A stretch of DNA of 64,000 bases from Phymorhynchus buccinoides (lineage: Eukaryota > Mollusca > Gastropoda > Neogastropoda > Raphitomidae). The translations under genes and the position numbers were made by a program. Of the stretch, positions 1 to 14,834 are shown piece after piece (the first letter of the stretch is position 1; each line of letters starts with the position of its first letter). Location: NCBI GenBank assembly GCA_017654935.2, contig CM065704.1, forward strand, positions 27,038,324 through 27,102,323, given 5' to 3'. The notes below the pieces were generated by a model. That model saw nothing but the letters and a program-made list of their open reading frames with translations. It was not told where the DNA came from and made no database searches.

Positions 1-930
1 CTCTTGTTCTGATGGCGTGCCTTGAAATACAGTAGATATTTCATCAGCTAGCGGATGAGGCGACTGAAGATGTTGTGGAATGTTCACCTCCATTTGTTTT
101 TTTTATAATTCAAGTCTGCTGGGCACGTAGGTAGGTCTGTTGTGAGAGCTCCGCTTAGAAATGGTAACGTGACTGGTAGGCTCTAGGCTTTCAGCAAGCA
201 GTCGCGCATGCGCAGTACAAAACAAAATTGTCAGTAGCAGGTCCTGGTAATGAGAGAAGGGTGGAGATGTTTGTCTTTGCATTGCTGCCGTCCCACAGCA
301 TCTTTCTCCAGTACTAAAATCGCCTGTTTAGTTAAGCTTAAGTCCCGCCTACAAACCTGACGTCATCATAACTGACCCACCCATTTAGCGTGACTGACAA
401 CTAGCATGTGACTCAGACAGGGTCATAAATGGGTTGTGATTAGCATATGACCACCAGGCTGACCACGAACTGGTGATCTTGTGACATAGTGGAGGTTTTT
501 TGCAGGAACAGTTTTGTTGAAAAGATTGCTTTAGTCCATTCTTACTGTGTGGTGGGTTTTGTTATAGTGACAACCTTTAGGCCCACATTTGCAATACAAA
601 ACTACATCCATGCGCACGAATATGGAGGACAAACAAGTTTAGATTGAATACAGACAAACACGCTAATACATGCAAGGCATGGCGGTCTGTAATGATAAGC
701 CTTCAAAAGCACTGCCGATCTTGTAACAGGGCAGCTGCTGTATAGGGTGACATCCCCGTTTTCAGCTACTTCAAAGACTTGCCAAGCATACCGTGGTTGT
801 CAACAGCACCATCCAATTCCAGACCTCCACCCCCCCCCCTCCCCCTCCCATGTACAAAACGGTCGACTTCTGTAGTTTTGCAGACCCGATTTCCTTCCCA
901 AAGTAATAGATAACGGGCCATAAAGAGCCA
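1..930. other. Unassigned non-coding sequence
   Basis: No open frame of convincing length and no recognisable repeat boundary. The only notable composition is a C-run around 828-848. I see no gene or RNA here. Confidence 0.5.
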
Positions 931-1160
931 CATCAAAAGCTCTAGCCCCGAGGTGGGATCCTCGGTAAACAATCCCCCCTGTGCTCACAGGGTTGGACTC
1001 TTCAGTCTTGAGCTAAGAGAGAAGCCCCCCTACAGAAAACTTTATCCAGCCTGCCGAAGACGGAGTGTGTCGGCTATGGCACAGACTGGATATACATCAC
1101 GAGACACACATATGAACGATTATGGTAATGCGTCAGACAACATTATTGTCATGGCGTTGT
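930..1160 (+). repeat. Dispersed repeat, probable 5' part of an I-group retrotransposon
   Basis: This stretch resembles, in inverted orientation, 10,450-10,690 and 46,100-46,320: a GTAAACAATC...GTGCTCACAGGGTTGGACT core, then a segment ending in a CGAAGACGGAGTGTGT motif. Translated here it gives LELREKPP..., and from the minus strand near 10,620 it gives LEPREKPP..., so it may be coding (ORF1-like) or 5' UTR of the retrotransposon that follows immediately. The function of the encoded peptide is not recognised. Confidence 0.5.
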
Positions 1161-1311
1161 TCCTCACAGCAATGACCGGGGGGGGAGCGGAGCCGGGCCC
1201 TCAGCCTCAAAGGGGCCCACCCAAGCGACCGGTGCCTCTGTGGACTAGACAGTCAGGGGAAAGCAGAGTAAAGCTACTGACCAGTCAACCCATTCATCCA
1301 TCAATCTCAAC

Positions 1312-2080
1312 GTGACTCAGTGGAATGCAGAAGGGCTGAGGAACAAGAAGCCAGAGCTTCAAGAATTCCTCAGCAAAAACAAAATTGATGTCATCTGCAT
1401 TCAAGAAACACACCTGAACGATCCTCAACGATTCTTCATAAGAGGCTATGAAGCTTTCCGCCAAGACAGAGAAGAAATACACAAAGGAGGAATTATTACC
1501 CTCATCAAAACCTCAATTCCAACAGTTGAGATCTGCAGATCTGGAAAACAGGAACTGGAACACATTACAGTCAAGCTTCTTTTGTCCAGTGGAGATCTAC
1601 TGATCACCAACTGCTACAGCCCCCCTGCCTCAGTTCTTGCATTACACAGAGTGAAGCTTGAGGAATCCAGGCACCATGTGATTGGAGACTTCGACAGTCA
1701 ATCACCAAGCTGGGACTACGAGGAAATGGACTCACGTGGTGAAGAAGTAGAAGACTGGATGATGGACAATAAGCTAATCCTTATCAACCAGCCCAACACG
1801 TTACTCCAGAGCATGGAAAACCACGTCAACCCCAGATCTAGCTATGGCAACAGAAGATATCCATTGCATCACTTCCAGAGCGGCCAACACTCAGCTTGGA
1901 GGAAGCGACCACTTGCCAATCATCCTCACCATCTCCAGCATAGGATGCACCAACCACAGTATGGCTCCAATCTGGAACTTCAAACGAGTCAACTGGGCCC
2001 TCTTCAGAGAAATGGCTGACAGTGCATGCAAGGAAGTGAACGAATCCAAACACTTAAATAAAAATGTTAGCTCTTCATAG
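1312..2080 (+). pseudogene. Retrotransposon endonuclease domain (EEP family), broken
   Basis: The N-terminal endonuclease motifs are clear: WNAEGLRNK at the start, IDVICIQETHL about 25 residues on (the catalytic QETH signature) and VIGDF about 125 residues in, equivalent to the GDFN motif but with D in place of N. A frameshift near 1,840 moves the C-terminal part (SDHLPI, the SDH motif) into another frame, 1,844-2,080. Known role: nicking chromosomal DNA to prime reverse transcription. The split frame and degraded GDF motif make activity unlikely. Confidence 0.75.
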
Positions 2081-2559
2081 AGGCAGTGCTACAGTCAGCA
2101 AAGCAGTCCATCCCAAGAGGAAAACGTAGAGAGTACAGGCCATTCTGGAGTGACACCCTGGAGGAGCTGCATGGAAAACTGGACTCAGCCAGAGAAGCCA
2201 TGGAGCAAAATCCCACGCCTGAGAACACACAGAAACACAACAGCATCAAGTACACTTTTAACCAGTAAAAACAGACTGAGATCCAGAAGAGCAAGAGTGA
2301 GAAGACTAGCAGTCTGAACATGGAGCGGGACACCAGCAAGCTGTGGAATCTGACCAAAACCCTGAATGAAGAAACATGAAACAGATCCAGCAAACATATC
2401 ATTGAGGAAGATGGCAAGCACTACTCTGGGAAGAGAGCAGCAAACATCCTGGCGGACTTCTATAAGGAGGAAAGAACAACAACGCTTTCCAACGCCAGAA
2501 TGAAACAAAGAGATCAAAGAAAAGCTAAAACCAGAACTCAGCATCTTCCATGATGGCAG

Positions 2560-3450
2560 CCTTCTCCGTGGCAGAACTCAATGCAGCTATCAAGAAACTG
2601 AAATCAAAGAAAGTCCCTGAAAAAGACGGTATTCTCAACAACATGATAAAAAAAACTTGGACCCATAGCTAGAGAAAAACTCCTCCTTATTCGGGAACTC
2701 TGGAAAATTCCCAGATGGATGGAAAGAAACAGTCATCATCCGCATCCGAAAGAAACACAAAGACAAAACAAAGAAGTCTAGCTATCGCCCAATCAGCTTG
2801 TTAAGTTGTCTGGGCAAAGTGATGGAAAGGATGGTGAATGCCAGGCTGCTGAAACACCTGGAAGAGAACCATCTGCTCAGCAACACTCCGTCAGCCTACA
2901 GAAAGAACCGCAGCACAGAAGATCAGCTGGCTTACCTTGTCCAGGAGATCAAAAATGCCTTCCAAGAAAAGAAGAAAGTACTTGATGTCTTCGTGGACCT
3001 GAAAAAAGCCTTTGACAAGGTATGGAGAGAAGGCCTTCTTCTGAAGCTGCTCAACAAGAAAGTTGAAGGGAAGATGTACTACTGGATCAAAGACTTCCTC
3101 CAGTACTGCACAGCAAGAGTGAAACTAGACGGGAAGATCAGTCACCGAGTCACTCTTCCACAGGGCGTGCCTCAAGGAAGAGTCATCTCCCCAACTCTTT
3201 TCCTTATCTTCATAGATAACATTGCGGAGAAACTGACCAAGCATGTATCCAGAGCCCTCCACGCTGACCACTTTGCTGCCTGGAATGCTGCAAAACATCT
3301 GTCAACTGCACACCACAGGATGCAGGAAGCACTGGATCATGTCGGAAGATGGGCATCTGACTGGGGTGTAGAAATCTGTACCACCAAGACAGTCGCTAGT
3401 CTTCTAACTGTCATCCCTGCCAGAAACTGCAAAACTAAAGTTGAATGAAA
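2560..3450 (+). pseudogene. Retrotransposon reverse transcriptase, catalytic motif degraded
   Basis: YRPISLLSCLGKVMERMV precedes and overlaps the start of the open frame at 2,798. It is followed by RKNRSTEDQLAYL, DVFVDLKKAFDKVW (the first catalytic aspartate region) and LPQGVPQGRVISPTLF. The usual ADD catalytic box is replaced by ADHF near 3,265, which removes an essential aspartate. The related copy at 12.3 kb retains HADDLGVW. The frame closes at 3,446 and resumes, after stops, at 3,575. Confidence 0.8.
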
Positions 3451-3574
3451 GAGAGCTGCAACAGGAAAACACCCCAACATATTTGGGCGTGAAGCTGGAC
3501 AAACGCTTGACATGGACATCATGAAGAAGCTGGCCGGAACATCTTAGGGCGCAAACAGTAACATCTTACAGACG

Positions 3575-4555
3575 GTGTACAAGGGCACTGTAAGACCAGT
3601 CCTGGAATATGGCAGTTCTGCTTGGGCCACAGCATCCAAAACAAATGCAAATCGTTTGAGCAAAGTGCAGAATGCGGGGCTACGGCTCATTACAGGTGGG
3701 ATGAAAACGACCCCCATCCAAGCCATGGAAAAGCACACCTGTTTGCGCCCTCTGGAAGACAGGAGACACGAAAAGGTGCACATTCACAGTGAAAAGCTAC
3801 TGAGAATGCCTTCCCACCCTTTGCACTCTGAGATACAAAAGCCAATCAAGAACAGGCTGAAACGACCCAGCTTCAACCACCTCTCCAAATGTCTTCACCA
3901 CATAAATGAAGACCTGCTACCTGTCTCCTCTGCCAAAATGGAGATGCTACCCAATTTTGAGGAACCAGAAAACCTCCGGGAAGGGATTTCAATCATCACT
4001 GAAGTTCCTGGTATAGAAAAGAAGGACTGTCAAGCCCCCTGCCTCCAGAAAGATTTGGCAATGGAGATGATTGAGAACCAGTACCACCCCAGTGAGTGGA
4101 GTCATGTCTTCACTGATGGATCCTCAGAAGGAGCAGTTAAGAATGGAGGTTCAGGCATCTTCATCAGGAAAACAGATGGAACACTGATTCCCAAGGCATT
4201 CCCAACAGGAAGAATCTCTTCAAATTACCGAGCTGAAACATCAGCTCTGAAACATGCAACCAAGATCATTGCAAAGTCTGCCAACCCGCCACCGAAAGTG
4301 GTCTTCTTCAATGACTGCAGATATCTGCTTCACGCACTCCAAAGCACCAGAAGTGAACGAGACCTGAAGAGCACCAAGAAAACCCTCCACGATCTCTCAA
4401 AACAGTCCTCCGTCACACTTCAGTGGGTACCATCTCACTGTGGGATCACTGGAAACAGCAGGCAGCAGAATGAAGCAGTTCAGTCACCCAGTGACCTACA
4501 AAGAAGCCAAAACAATCATCCACAACCACTTCCTGTCCCAGAGAAGGCATGGTGA
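3575..4555 (+). pseudogene. RT C-terminus plus RNase H domain
   Basis: The first part (YKGTVRPVLEYGSSAWA, LSKVQNAGLRLITG) is the conserved end of the RT. From about residue 180 an RNase H fold appears: FTDGSS (first Asp), YRAETSAL (Glu), FFNDCRYLLHAL (Asp, with N in place of the usual S) and WVPSHCGITGN. The last catalytic Asp expected just after GN is absent (GNSRQQNEA), probably through a frameshift. RNase H degrades the RNA strand of the cDNA hybrid in I-group elements. Confidence 0.8.
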
Positions 4556-4862
4556 AGACAGTGGTGTTGATGCTATCCACCAGCTCTACAGACACCAGCA
4601 AACAACCCTCTTCCGGCTTGAGGACTGGCCACTGCAGACTGCTGAGTCACCTCAATCGGCTCAAAATCACCCATACTGACGAATGTCTATGTGGTTCAGG
4701 ATCACAGACCCCTGAACACATACTACAACACTGCCCAACACATGATGCTCTACGACGCCAAACCTGGCCAAGTGGGTGGAGCTGCAGGTGCAGCTTTGGG
4801 GCAGCCACACTGACCTGGAGAAGACAGTGGACTTCGTCATGGCGACCAACTTGAAAGTCTGA
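4549..4862 (+). pseudogene. C-terminal Cys-His tail of the same retrotransposon
   Basis: The frame shifted relative to the RNase H carries ECLCGSGSQTPEHILQHCP, the C-x-C...H-x4-C style tail typical of I/Jockey-group ORF2 proteins. It runs to just before the (GAA)n tail, so this is the natural 3' end of the element. Confidence 0.65.
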
Positions 4863-4902
4863 CGCTGCCAGCTACATTGACTACTGAAGAAGAAGAAGAA
4901 GT

Positions 4903-5479
<577 letters not shown>

Positions 5480-5639
5480 TGGACACTGGAATGTTTAATG
5501 ATTAGGCCATAGGCCCATATCACTGGAGTGTTAACAAAACTGAATGGACACAAATTCAGTTTTAAACATAATTAGACATTATTCAACATATAACATTCAT
5601 ATTTTCTCAACAAGAAGAAATGCCACAAAGACATAATAA

Positions 5640-8216
<2,577 letters not shown>

Positions 8217-9538
8217 CGAGGGGCACTCCATCCATTTTGCAACGTGGATAACTGACAGTGTGCATCCTCCTTCTGGTTAGTCAAAGTGTTAGAAGAGTTC
8301 CTCACTAGAACACATGCACGTGGATATCCTTTCAAACCACACGGCTATGGCATCAGACCAGCTCAACTGAAGTATGTAAAACAATAGTGCCCTCGATGAA
8401 CGCTCAAGCATCTTCAACTTTCTATAATTGTATACCCCTTCACCGGTGCTTCACACGATAGTAAGACAAATAACAAGGGACTAAGTAAAAAAATTAAATG
8501 GGTGGAAGACTGGCTAAGCTCTGCAAAAATCTGTTTTCTTGCAAAATGTCCAAAGTAGCCACAGCAGTGTGGTCACTTGCAATGTCACACTAAAATAGGG
8601 AGAGAGTAGGTGCCTGTGCTTGGACGGCAAACTCAAAGTGCCTTTGGTTAAATAGATATTTAAGTTTCAATCTACTGTGAGATCTCCTCTCTCTAGCAGA
8701 TAAACTGAACATATAACCAGCTTTTCAGAAAAATCTCAAGGCGTTTATTTGTTTGATAATTTTGCTACAATTCTGTTCTCTGCGATATTTTACTGACGGA
8801 GTTTTACATAGAGCATCCAAACGGATCATTAATGCTCGGTTTTGGGATTATACTGACAGATAAATGTTGCATCATCTTTAAAGAAGTCCCAGATGCTGGT
8901 TAACTTCTTGCCATCTAATTTGATGTATGATTTGGATGCACTATTCAACCCTACCCCTTTTCTGATCTTCAGTAAACTAGTGGGGCAAATAACGGTTATA
9001 GCGCTTCTGTATGCCCAGCTGTTCATATTATATTTTATTCAGGCTTCCTGATGAAAAGTTCAGTATGTTCTTCATCTCATCAGCATTTATCCAGAGATCA
9101 TTTTCGACAAGAGTCTTTACACTGGCTACGGTTGTAACAGTCACAACGGTTATTTGACAACTGTAACGGTCACTTTCTTTTAACGTTCTTCTGCCGAACT
9201 GAAATTCCTTGAGGCATTTGTGAACTTTTGTTTCTAAGAGGGCAAAGTCTAAAAAATAATTTATTGACGCCTGATGCTCGTTTTTGAATGCTTGAGTATA
9301 AGCGTAGAAGATTAATGTCGAAAATCTCAGCATTAAAGAGATTTTCACAGCTTGGGACCAACGTTCACCTTGGCGGACATTTTGCTTTGCTCAACGGTTA
9401 TGGACTGGTGCAATATAATGAAAATTTGCGATGTGAGTATTATGATAATGGTCTATCTCATGACACTATGAATTTTTATTTTTATTATGTTGACAGAATA
9501 TTCACATTGCAAAATATATGGCCATGGAGTGCCCCTCG
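8217..9538 (-). mobile_element. Mariner-family DNA transposon, decayed
   Basis: Both ends carry the inverted repeat CGAGGGGCACTCCAT, followed in both arms by a TTTTGCAA-containing stretch, and are flanked by TA at 8,215-8,216 and 9,539-9,540. The minus strand encodes transposase remnants in order: a FGRRTLKESDRYS region, a helix-turn-helix piece (VKTLVENDLWINADEMKNIL, near 9,050-9,110) and DDATFICQYNPKT near 8,840-8,880, which corresponds to the GDETWIYQYDPET block holding the first catalytic Asp. Frames are broken, so the element is dead. The same element occurs in the right copy, so it predates the duplication. Confidence 0.8.
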
Positions 9539-9912
9539 TACCTTTAAGACACGTTTCTGTCAAATTCAGGCTGCTTCCACCTGGAGAGAACGTTGCCACA
9601 AGTACAGCACCAACTTTTTCTTGCATTCGTATGTGACATAAGGGGAAGATATCATGATGATAATCCTCATACTATCTTAACGTGAATACCGCCCCTGGTT
9701 TCTTGCATATTAGGTGAATACGTTCCCCAAGTCCCCTTAAAACATATGTAGAAGACACTACTATACTATGGCATTCAATATCGATAGGCAAATGGGTTTA
9801 TTATTTTGGGGGCTTCGTGCATTGATTTTAAGACAAATCAACTGTCTAATTATACATTTAAGGTAAATAACAACATAAAATGAAAGGTAGCATAGTATAA
9901 AAATCCAGTCAC

Positions 9913-10238
9913 CTCAAACACCGTAACAAGGAGGTGGAAAGCATAGGGAGGATCGTAAGAGTTAGTCCAATGTTCATGTATTGATCCAGCCATGTGTACG
10001 GCTCGCTTGTTGAGGAGCACCGTCCGGTCTTTGATGAACCCTGAGTTAGAATCCGCAAGAGCATGTGTGGTATATACAGAGAGATATTCATGCTCTCCCC
10101 CAATGGTGATGTACAGGAAGGTTAGCATCAGAATAGAGTTTGAAGGAATGTTGAGGTGATGCTGAAAGTCAATTTGTCTTGAACGTAGCCGAGTTTGGAA
10201 TCCCCAGGCTGATATCCATATTAAATGCACATAGACGC
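9913..10238 (-). CDS. Candidate exon 2 of secreted CUB-like gene, copy 1
   Basis: This is an internal exon on the minus strand. The acceptor is a TTCTTGTGTTTAAG tract ending at 10,239. An in-frame TAA just upstream of it shows that the frame only opens at the splice site. The donor is GAG|GTGACT, with GT at 9,912-9,911, conserved in the right copy. The exon starts in phase 1, matching exon 1 at 17,050, and the joined length of 906 nt is 302 whole codons. It encodes HHLNIPSNSILMLTFLYIT and EYLSVYT, which resemble the hydrophobic strands and the dYLeIyd strand of CUB domains but without cysteines. The paralogous exon at 45,516-45,853 is 12 nt longer. The product is unknown and the next exon was not found. 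Confidence 0.6.
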
Positions 10239-10440
10239 CTTAAACACAAGAACATATTCGTCAGTAGATGAAAGGAGAAACAATCAAGCTTTCTGAATTG
10301 AATTTGTCAATCTTGCAAAAAAGAAATACAGAAGACAGAACGGAAATTATCTATTTTAATTTACAACAGTAAAAACAAATAAAACCTCACAATGAATAGA
10401 ACAACATCAACATCAACAACAACGACATCAAAACAAAGTA

Positions 10441-10690
10441 TCAGTACCTTACTTCTTTTTTCTTTTGCACTGGACGCGCAATAGTGTCATCTGAAGTATG
10501 ACCATGATCATTGATGCGTGTGTGTCCTGATTTTTTCCCAAACCTGCGCCTTAGCTGACACACTCCGTCTTCGGAATGCTGGATCAAGTTTTCTGTTGGG
10601 GGCTTCTCCCTTGGCTCAAGACTCATAAGTCCAACCCTGTGAGCACATGATGATTGTTTACTGAGTAGCCCACCCCATGGCTATGGCTTT
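10441..10690 (-). repeat. Inverted copy of the retrotransposon 5' repeat
   Basis: Reverse complement resembles 930-1,160 and includes a short frame LEPREKPPTENLIQHSEDG. It lies in the intron between exons 1 and 2 of the candidate gene and is shared with 46,100-46,320, so it was present before the duplication. Confidence 0.6.
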
Positions 10691-10879
10691 TGATGCGGCT
10701 CTTGGCCACGTTTGATGTATCCGTCATAATCATGACGGAATATGGAGAATTTCGCTAAAATTGTCAGTGGAGACAACAGTGTCACCTTTGACCCACACTG
10801 TTCTGCATGGAAAAGGAGCCTAGGTATATAACCAGTTGGTCTGGGGCTGTTTATTTATCCAGCCAACCTGTCTCCATTG

Positions 10880-12540
10880 AGCTTGGAAAACCACGAGCAC
10901 ACCAGACCTGGCAATGGCTACGGAGGACATCCTGGGATCCTGTGACAGGGCAGTCCAAGAACAGTTAGGACGGAATGACCACCAGCCTGTTCTGCTGAAA
11001 CTCATCATGGCAGAACAACCCTCCACAGTTCGCAAAGAGCCCAGCTGGAACTACAAGAAAGCTGACTGGCCCAAATTTGCCGAACTGTCAAAATAAACTT
11101 TGTCAGGAAATTAACATCGACACTGACAATCTGGACGTCAACACCAATGTCCAGCGAATAACGGAATGCATCCTCAGTGCAGCAAAAAAGAGCATCCCCA
11201 GGGGAAGAGGACAAGATTACAAGCCATACTGGAGCAATCAGTTACAGACCCTCCAAGACCACCTAAACACAGCAAGAGAGGAGGTTGAGAAATCACCAGC
11301 TCCAAAAAACATCATAGCTTACAACGAAGCGAGAACAGCATTTGATGATGACAAAAACAAGACAATTCAATCCGCCTGGCAAGAGAAGAACTCTTCACTC
11401 AACATGGAAAAGGACACATGAAAATTGTGGAAGCTGACCAAGTGCTTGAATGACGATCATCAAGTAGCTCCCAGAGCAACCCTCTTCAAAGAAAACAGCC
11501 AGAGTTTTACAGGGAAAACGGCAGCTTCCCTTATGGCAGGGAAATTCAGAGACGACTGTGCCCTTGATGTCCCCCTGAGAGAAAACAGATGATATAAGGC
11601 AGAAAACTAAAGAGGAGCTGAGGAGCAAATCATCACCAGAAAGCATGACAGCCGCATTTACCGTCCATGAATTCAACAGCTCTATCAAACAACTGAAGAG
11701 CAAGAAAGTCCCTGGCAAAGATGGAATCATCAATGATATGAAATAATCAAACATATTGGCTGCTATGCAAAGAAAAAACTCCTGGATATCTACAACCAGT
11801 CCTGGAATACGGGGAAATTTCCTAACAGCTGGAAGGAGGCCATCATAACACCAGTTCTGAAGAAATGAAAAGACACGCATGACAAGAACAGCTACTGCCC
11901 CATCAGTCTGCTCAGTTGCCTGGGAAAGGCCATGGGGCGGATAGTAAACAGGCGACTCAAATACCACCTGGAGAAGATTGACCTCTTAAGCCCAACTCAG
12001 TCAGGCTTCAGCAAAAACAGAAGCACTGAAGACCAAATTATTCTCCTCACCCAGGATATTGAAAATGGCTTCCAGCAGAAAATGAAAACGCTAGCTGTTT
12101 TTGTAGACCTCGCCAAGGCCTTCGATAAAGTCTGGAAAGAAGGCCTCCTCCTGAAGCTCCTCCAGAAAAACGTGTGTGGCAAGATGTACCAGTGGATCTA
12201 CAGCTACCTATTCCAGAGAACAGCCCTAGTCAAACTGGAAGGTCAGACAGTCAAGTGAAGATCAAGGAGGGTGTTCCTTAGGGTGGAGTCATCTCCCCGA
12301 CTCTCTTTGTGGTCTTCATTGATGACATAGCTGACAAACTGACTGTGCACACCTCAAAGGCACTCCACGCAGATGACCTAGGTGTGTGGACCAAAGCAGA
12401 GCAACTCAACACCGCCGCCTACGGAATGCAGTGGTCACTGAACAAAATCTCCGACTGGGCTTCCCAGTGGATGGATGAGGTCAACAGAACCAAAAACAGA
12501 GGCCACCTGCTTCTCACTGTCCCAAAAGAGAGAAATGTAT
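10880..12540 (+). mobile_element. I-group retrotransposon fragment, related to 1.3-4.9 kb element
   Basis: Begins inside the endonuclease (RNDHQPVLLKL near 10,970, the SDH-type motif). It continues through PISLLSCLGKAMGRIVNRRL, SGFSKNRSTEDQIILL, FVDLAKAFDKVW and GVISPTLF (needing a frameshift near 12,258) to an intact HADDLGVW at about 12,366-12,389. It stops soon after, without RNase H. Inserted in the intron of gene copy 1; the right copy has no equivalent RT sequence, so it was either gained after duplication or lost on the right. Confidence 0.75.
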
Positions 12541-12632
12541 CCTACTTATACTCATCAAAAGAAGCACCGCATACTCGTCGTGTCTGTTGTAGTGTCTGTA
12601 TTAGATATGTTTATTATTTTGTACGCTTTTAA
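11932..12632 (+). pseudogene. Reverse transcriptase fragment with intact ADD motif
   Basis: Two frames, 11,932-12,258 and 12,309-12,632, together cover RT motifs 1-5. The first ends at a TGA shortly before the VPQG-equivalent region. Several upstream stops (for example near 11,420 and 11,868) break the frame. Similarity to the RT at 2,798-3,448 is evident along the whole length (for example DLKKAFDKVWREGLLLKLL versus DLAKAFDKVWKEGLLLKLL). Confidence 0.75.
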
Positions 12633-12639
12633 AATACAT

Positions 12640-12795
12640 CATTTTAAAGAGCGGCCAGAAGTGTAGCCTCGATTTGAAGTGCGACAATTTTGTCAAAATG
12701 TGCGACAATTTTGGACCGACAGACCGACCGACCGACAGACCGACCGACCAACAAAGTGAGTTATAGGTTTGTGGCTTGAGCCACAAACAAAGGTT
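12640..12795. repeat. GACC-rich repeat with a perfect hairpin
   Basis: Contains GACCGACCGACCGACAGACC-type tetranucleotide repetition at 12,713-12,750. This is followed by a palindrome at about 12,768-12,789 (GTTTGTGGCT, two-base loop TG, AGCCACAAAC). It sits exactly between two different retrotransposon fragments. Confidence 0.6.
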
Positions 12796-12799
12796 TCGA

Positions 12800-14250
12800 T
12801 CACTTGATAGTGGTCGGTGATTTTAATTTCAGAGATATTGATTGGAAGAATGGACATTGTGTGAGTGGGATGGGTAGTGCAAGATTTAGTTTTTTGGAGA
12901 CTGTTCGAGATTGTTTCTTTTTCCAGCATGTGACAGAACCAACTAGGGGTAGAGGAGCAGATAAGCCTTCTTTGTTAGATTTGGTCTTAATGGATAATAA
13001 GGATATTGTGGAAGATGTAATTTTAGATTCTCCCCTTGGGAAAAGTGACCATTCACTGATGTGTATAAACCTGAATTGTGGTGAAAGTCCACTCGCTGCT
13101 AGGCAGCCTAGGAGGTTATATGACAAGGGTCATTATGAGAGGATGAGAGGGCTGTTGGATGTGAATTGGGAGGGGAGGATGGGGGAGTGCGGGGAGGATA
13201 TAGATAAAAAATGGGGTTGTTTTTCAGAGTGTTTGAGAGAGGCTGTGGAGGCGTGTGTGCCTCTTAGTAAACCGATAACTCAAAATACTGGGCGTGAGCA
13301 GAACAGAACACCCTTAGATAAAAAAAATATTGAAGAAGATTAAAAGGAAAGACAGACTATGGAATAGATACTCTCTGACGGGTGACATTGACGATAACAG
13401 GGATTACTGTAGAGCCCGGAACCAGGCTGGGAGCTTGACAAGGAGGACACAGAAAGATCGGGAGAGAAACATGGCAGAAAACATCAAGCAAAACCCTAAG
13501 AAATTCTGGCAGTATGTTAGTAGTAAAACTAAAACTAAACCAGGTATCCCAAATTTGTTAAGGACAGGTACGACTGGAGGCAGTAATTTGACTGCCGATG
13601 GCAAGGAAAAGGCAAATGTACTTGCAGAGTTTTTCTCCTCTGTATTCACTCGTGAACCAGAGGGCGATTGGGAACTACCCAACCCTAAAATACCAGAGTC
13701 GGATTTAACATAGATCTGAGTGAATCAGCAGTTACAAAACTGTTAGATAAGATTAACATTGCAAAGTCACCAGGTCCAGATGGCATGCACCCTAGAGTGC
13801 TTTATGAAACTCGAGATGTAATCAGTAAACCATTAAGTAAAATTTTCCAGTTATCTATGAGCACAGGTAGATTGCCAGGAATCTGGAAGGAAGCAAGCAT
13901 AACAGAAATGCATAAGAAGGGTAGCAGGGTAGTGGCAGGAAACTACAGACCCGTAAGCCTTACAAGTACCGTTTGTAAACTGATGGAGACACTTATAAGG
14001 GATTCTTTGGTTAATTACATGAAAAGTAATAATTACCTTAGTGACAAGCAGTTTGGCTTTATTTCTGGCCGTTCAACAGTGTTTCAGCTCATTAAGGTGA
14101 TGGATATCTGGATAGAGGTGGTAGCGTAGATGTGGTGTATTGTGATTTTATGAAGGTGTTTGATATGGTCCCACATAGAAGGCTAACCAAAGTCCTCAAG
14201 TACTATGGCATAGGTGGCCCTGTTTTATAATGGATCACAAACTTTCTAAA
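12800..14250 (+). mobile_element. CR1/Jockey-like retrotransposon fragment
   Basis: 12,804-13,343 encodes the second half of an endonuclease: VVGDFNFRDIDW (intact GDFN) and GKSDHSLM (intact SDH). 13,330-13,713 is the linker region typical of these elements (WQYVSSKTK, FFSSVFT). 13,785-14,129 is the start of the RT (KEASITEMHKKGSR, NYRPVSLTSTVCKLME, DKQFGFISGRST). A frameshift then gives VYCDFMKVFDMVPHRRL to about 14,230. The palm catalytic box and everything beyond are missing. CR1/Jockey by general motif resemblance; exact clade not established. Confidence 0.7.
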
Positions 14251-14289
14251 AAACATTGTAGGCAAAGGGTAGTGGTCAATGGTTGTGAA

Positions 14290-14412
14290 TCGCTATGGCA
14301 TGACCAACTAGGCCCTTGGCTACTACCTCAGCTCCCCATGAGCCCTTAGCCACTACCTCAGCTCACCATGATCCCTTGGCCATTACCTCAGCTCCTTGTG
14401 AGCCCTTTGCAT
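14290..14412. repeat. Short minisatellite, three units of about 39 bp
   Basis: Three imperfect copies of a unit containing CCATGAGCCCTTAGCC and ACTACCTCAGCTC, next to a (GA)n tract. Confidence 0.75.

Positions 14413-14414
<2 letters not shown>

Positions 14415-14490
<76 letters not shown>
14415..14490. repeat. (GA)n microsatellite
   Basis: About 38 GA units directly following the minisatellite. Confidence 0.95.
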
Positions 14491-14492
<2 letters not shown>

Positions 14493-14605
14493 TATCGTAT
14501 GCTTCTTGTTCATTATGAATTGAAGAGGAGATACATGGGTTTCTTCTCAAACAACAAATAATTCGTGTCTGTTGAAATGGTGAGTTTTCTGCTCTCTCTG
14601 TGTTC

Positions 14606-14608
<3 letters not shown>

Positions 14609-14644
<36 letters not shown>

Positions 14645-14685
14645 ACAGAGACACACACACGCACGCACGCACACGCACACGCACG

Positions 14686-14770
<85 letters not shown>
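14609..14770. repeat. (CA)n microsatellite with interruptions
   Basis: Two CA stretches separated by a GCACGCAC-rich middle (14,660-14,690). Confidence 0.95.
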
Positions 14771-14773
<3 letters not shown>

Positions 14774-14834
14774 TTCAGTACATTTTCTAATTTCTTAGCT
14801 TATATATAGCAATTGATTGTCTCAAATGGTTATT

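Larger units (their letters stand above)
1290..4902 (+). mobile_element. Decayed non-LTR retrotransposon, I group (EN-RT-RNase H)
   Basis: The order of domains is apurinic-like endonuclease, reverse transcriptase, RNase H and a C-terminal Cys-His motif, followed by a (GAA)n tail at 4,886-4,901. Non-LTR elements carrying an RNase H domain belong to the I/R1/Loa group by family knowledge; the exact clade is not assigned. The reading frame is broken by several frameshifts and stops, so it is inactive. It acted by nicking target DNA and reverse-transcribing its own RNA at the nick. A close relative lies at 10,880-12,540. Confidence 0.8.

Noticed and set aside
8829..9026. Possible exon 3 of the CUB-like gene (conserved minus-strand frame)
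   Set aside because: The DDATFICQYNPKT and WINADEMKNIL motifs and TIRs show that it is a mariner transposase remnant.
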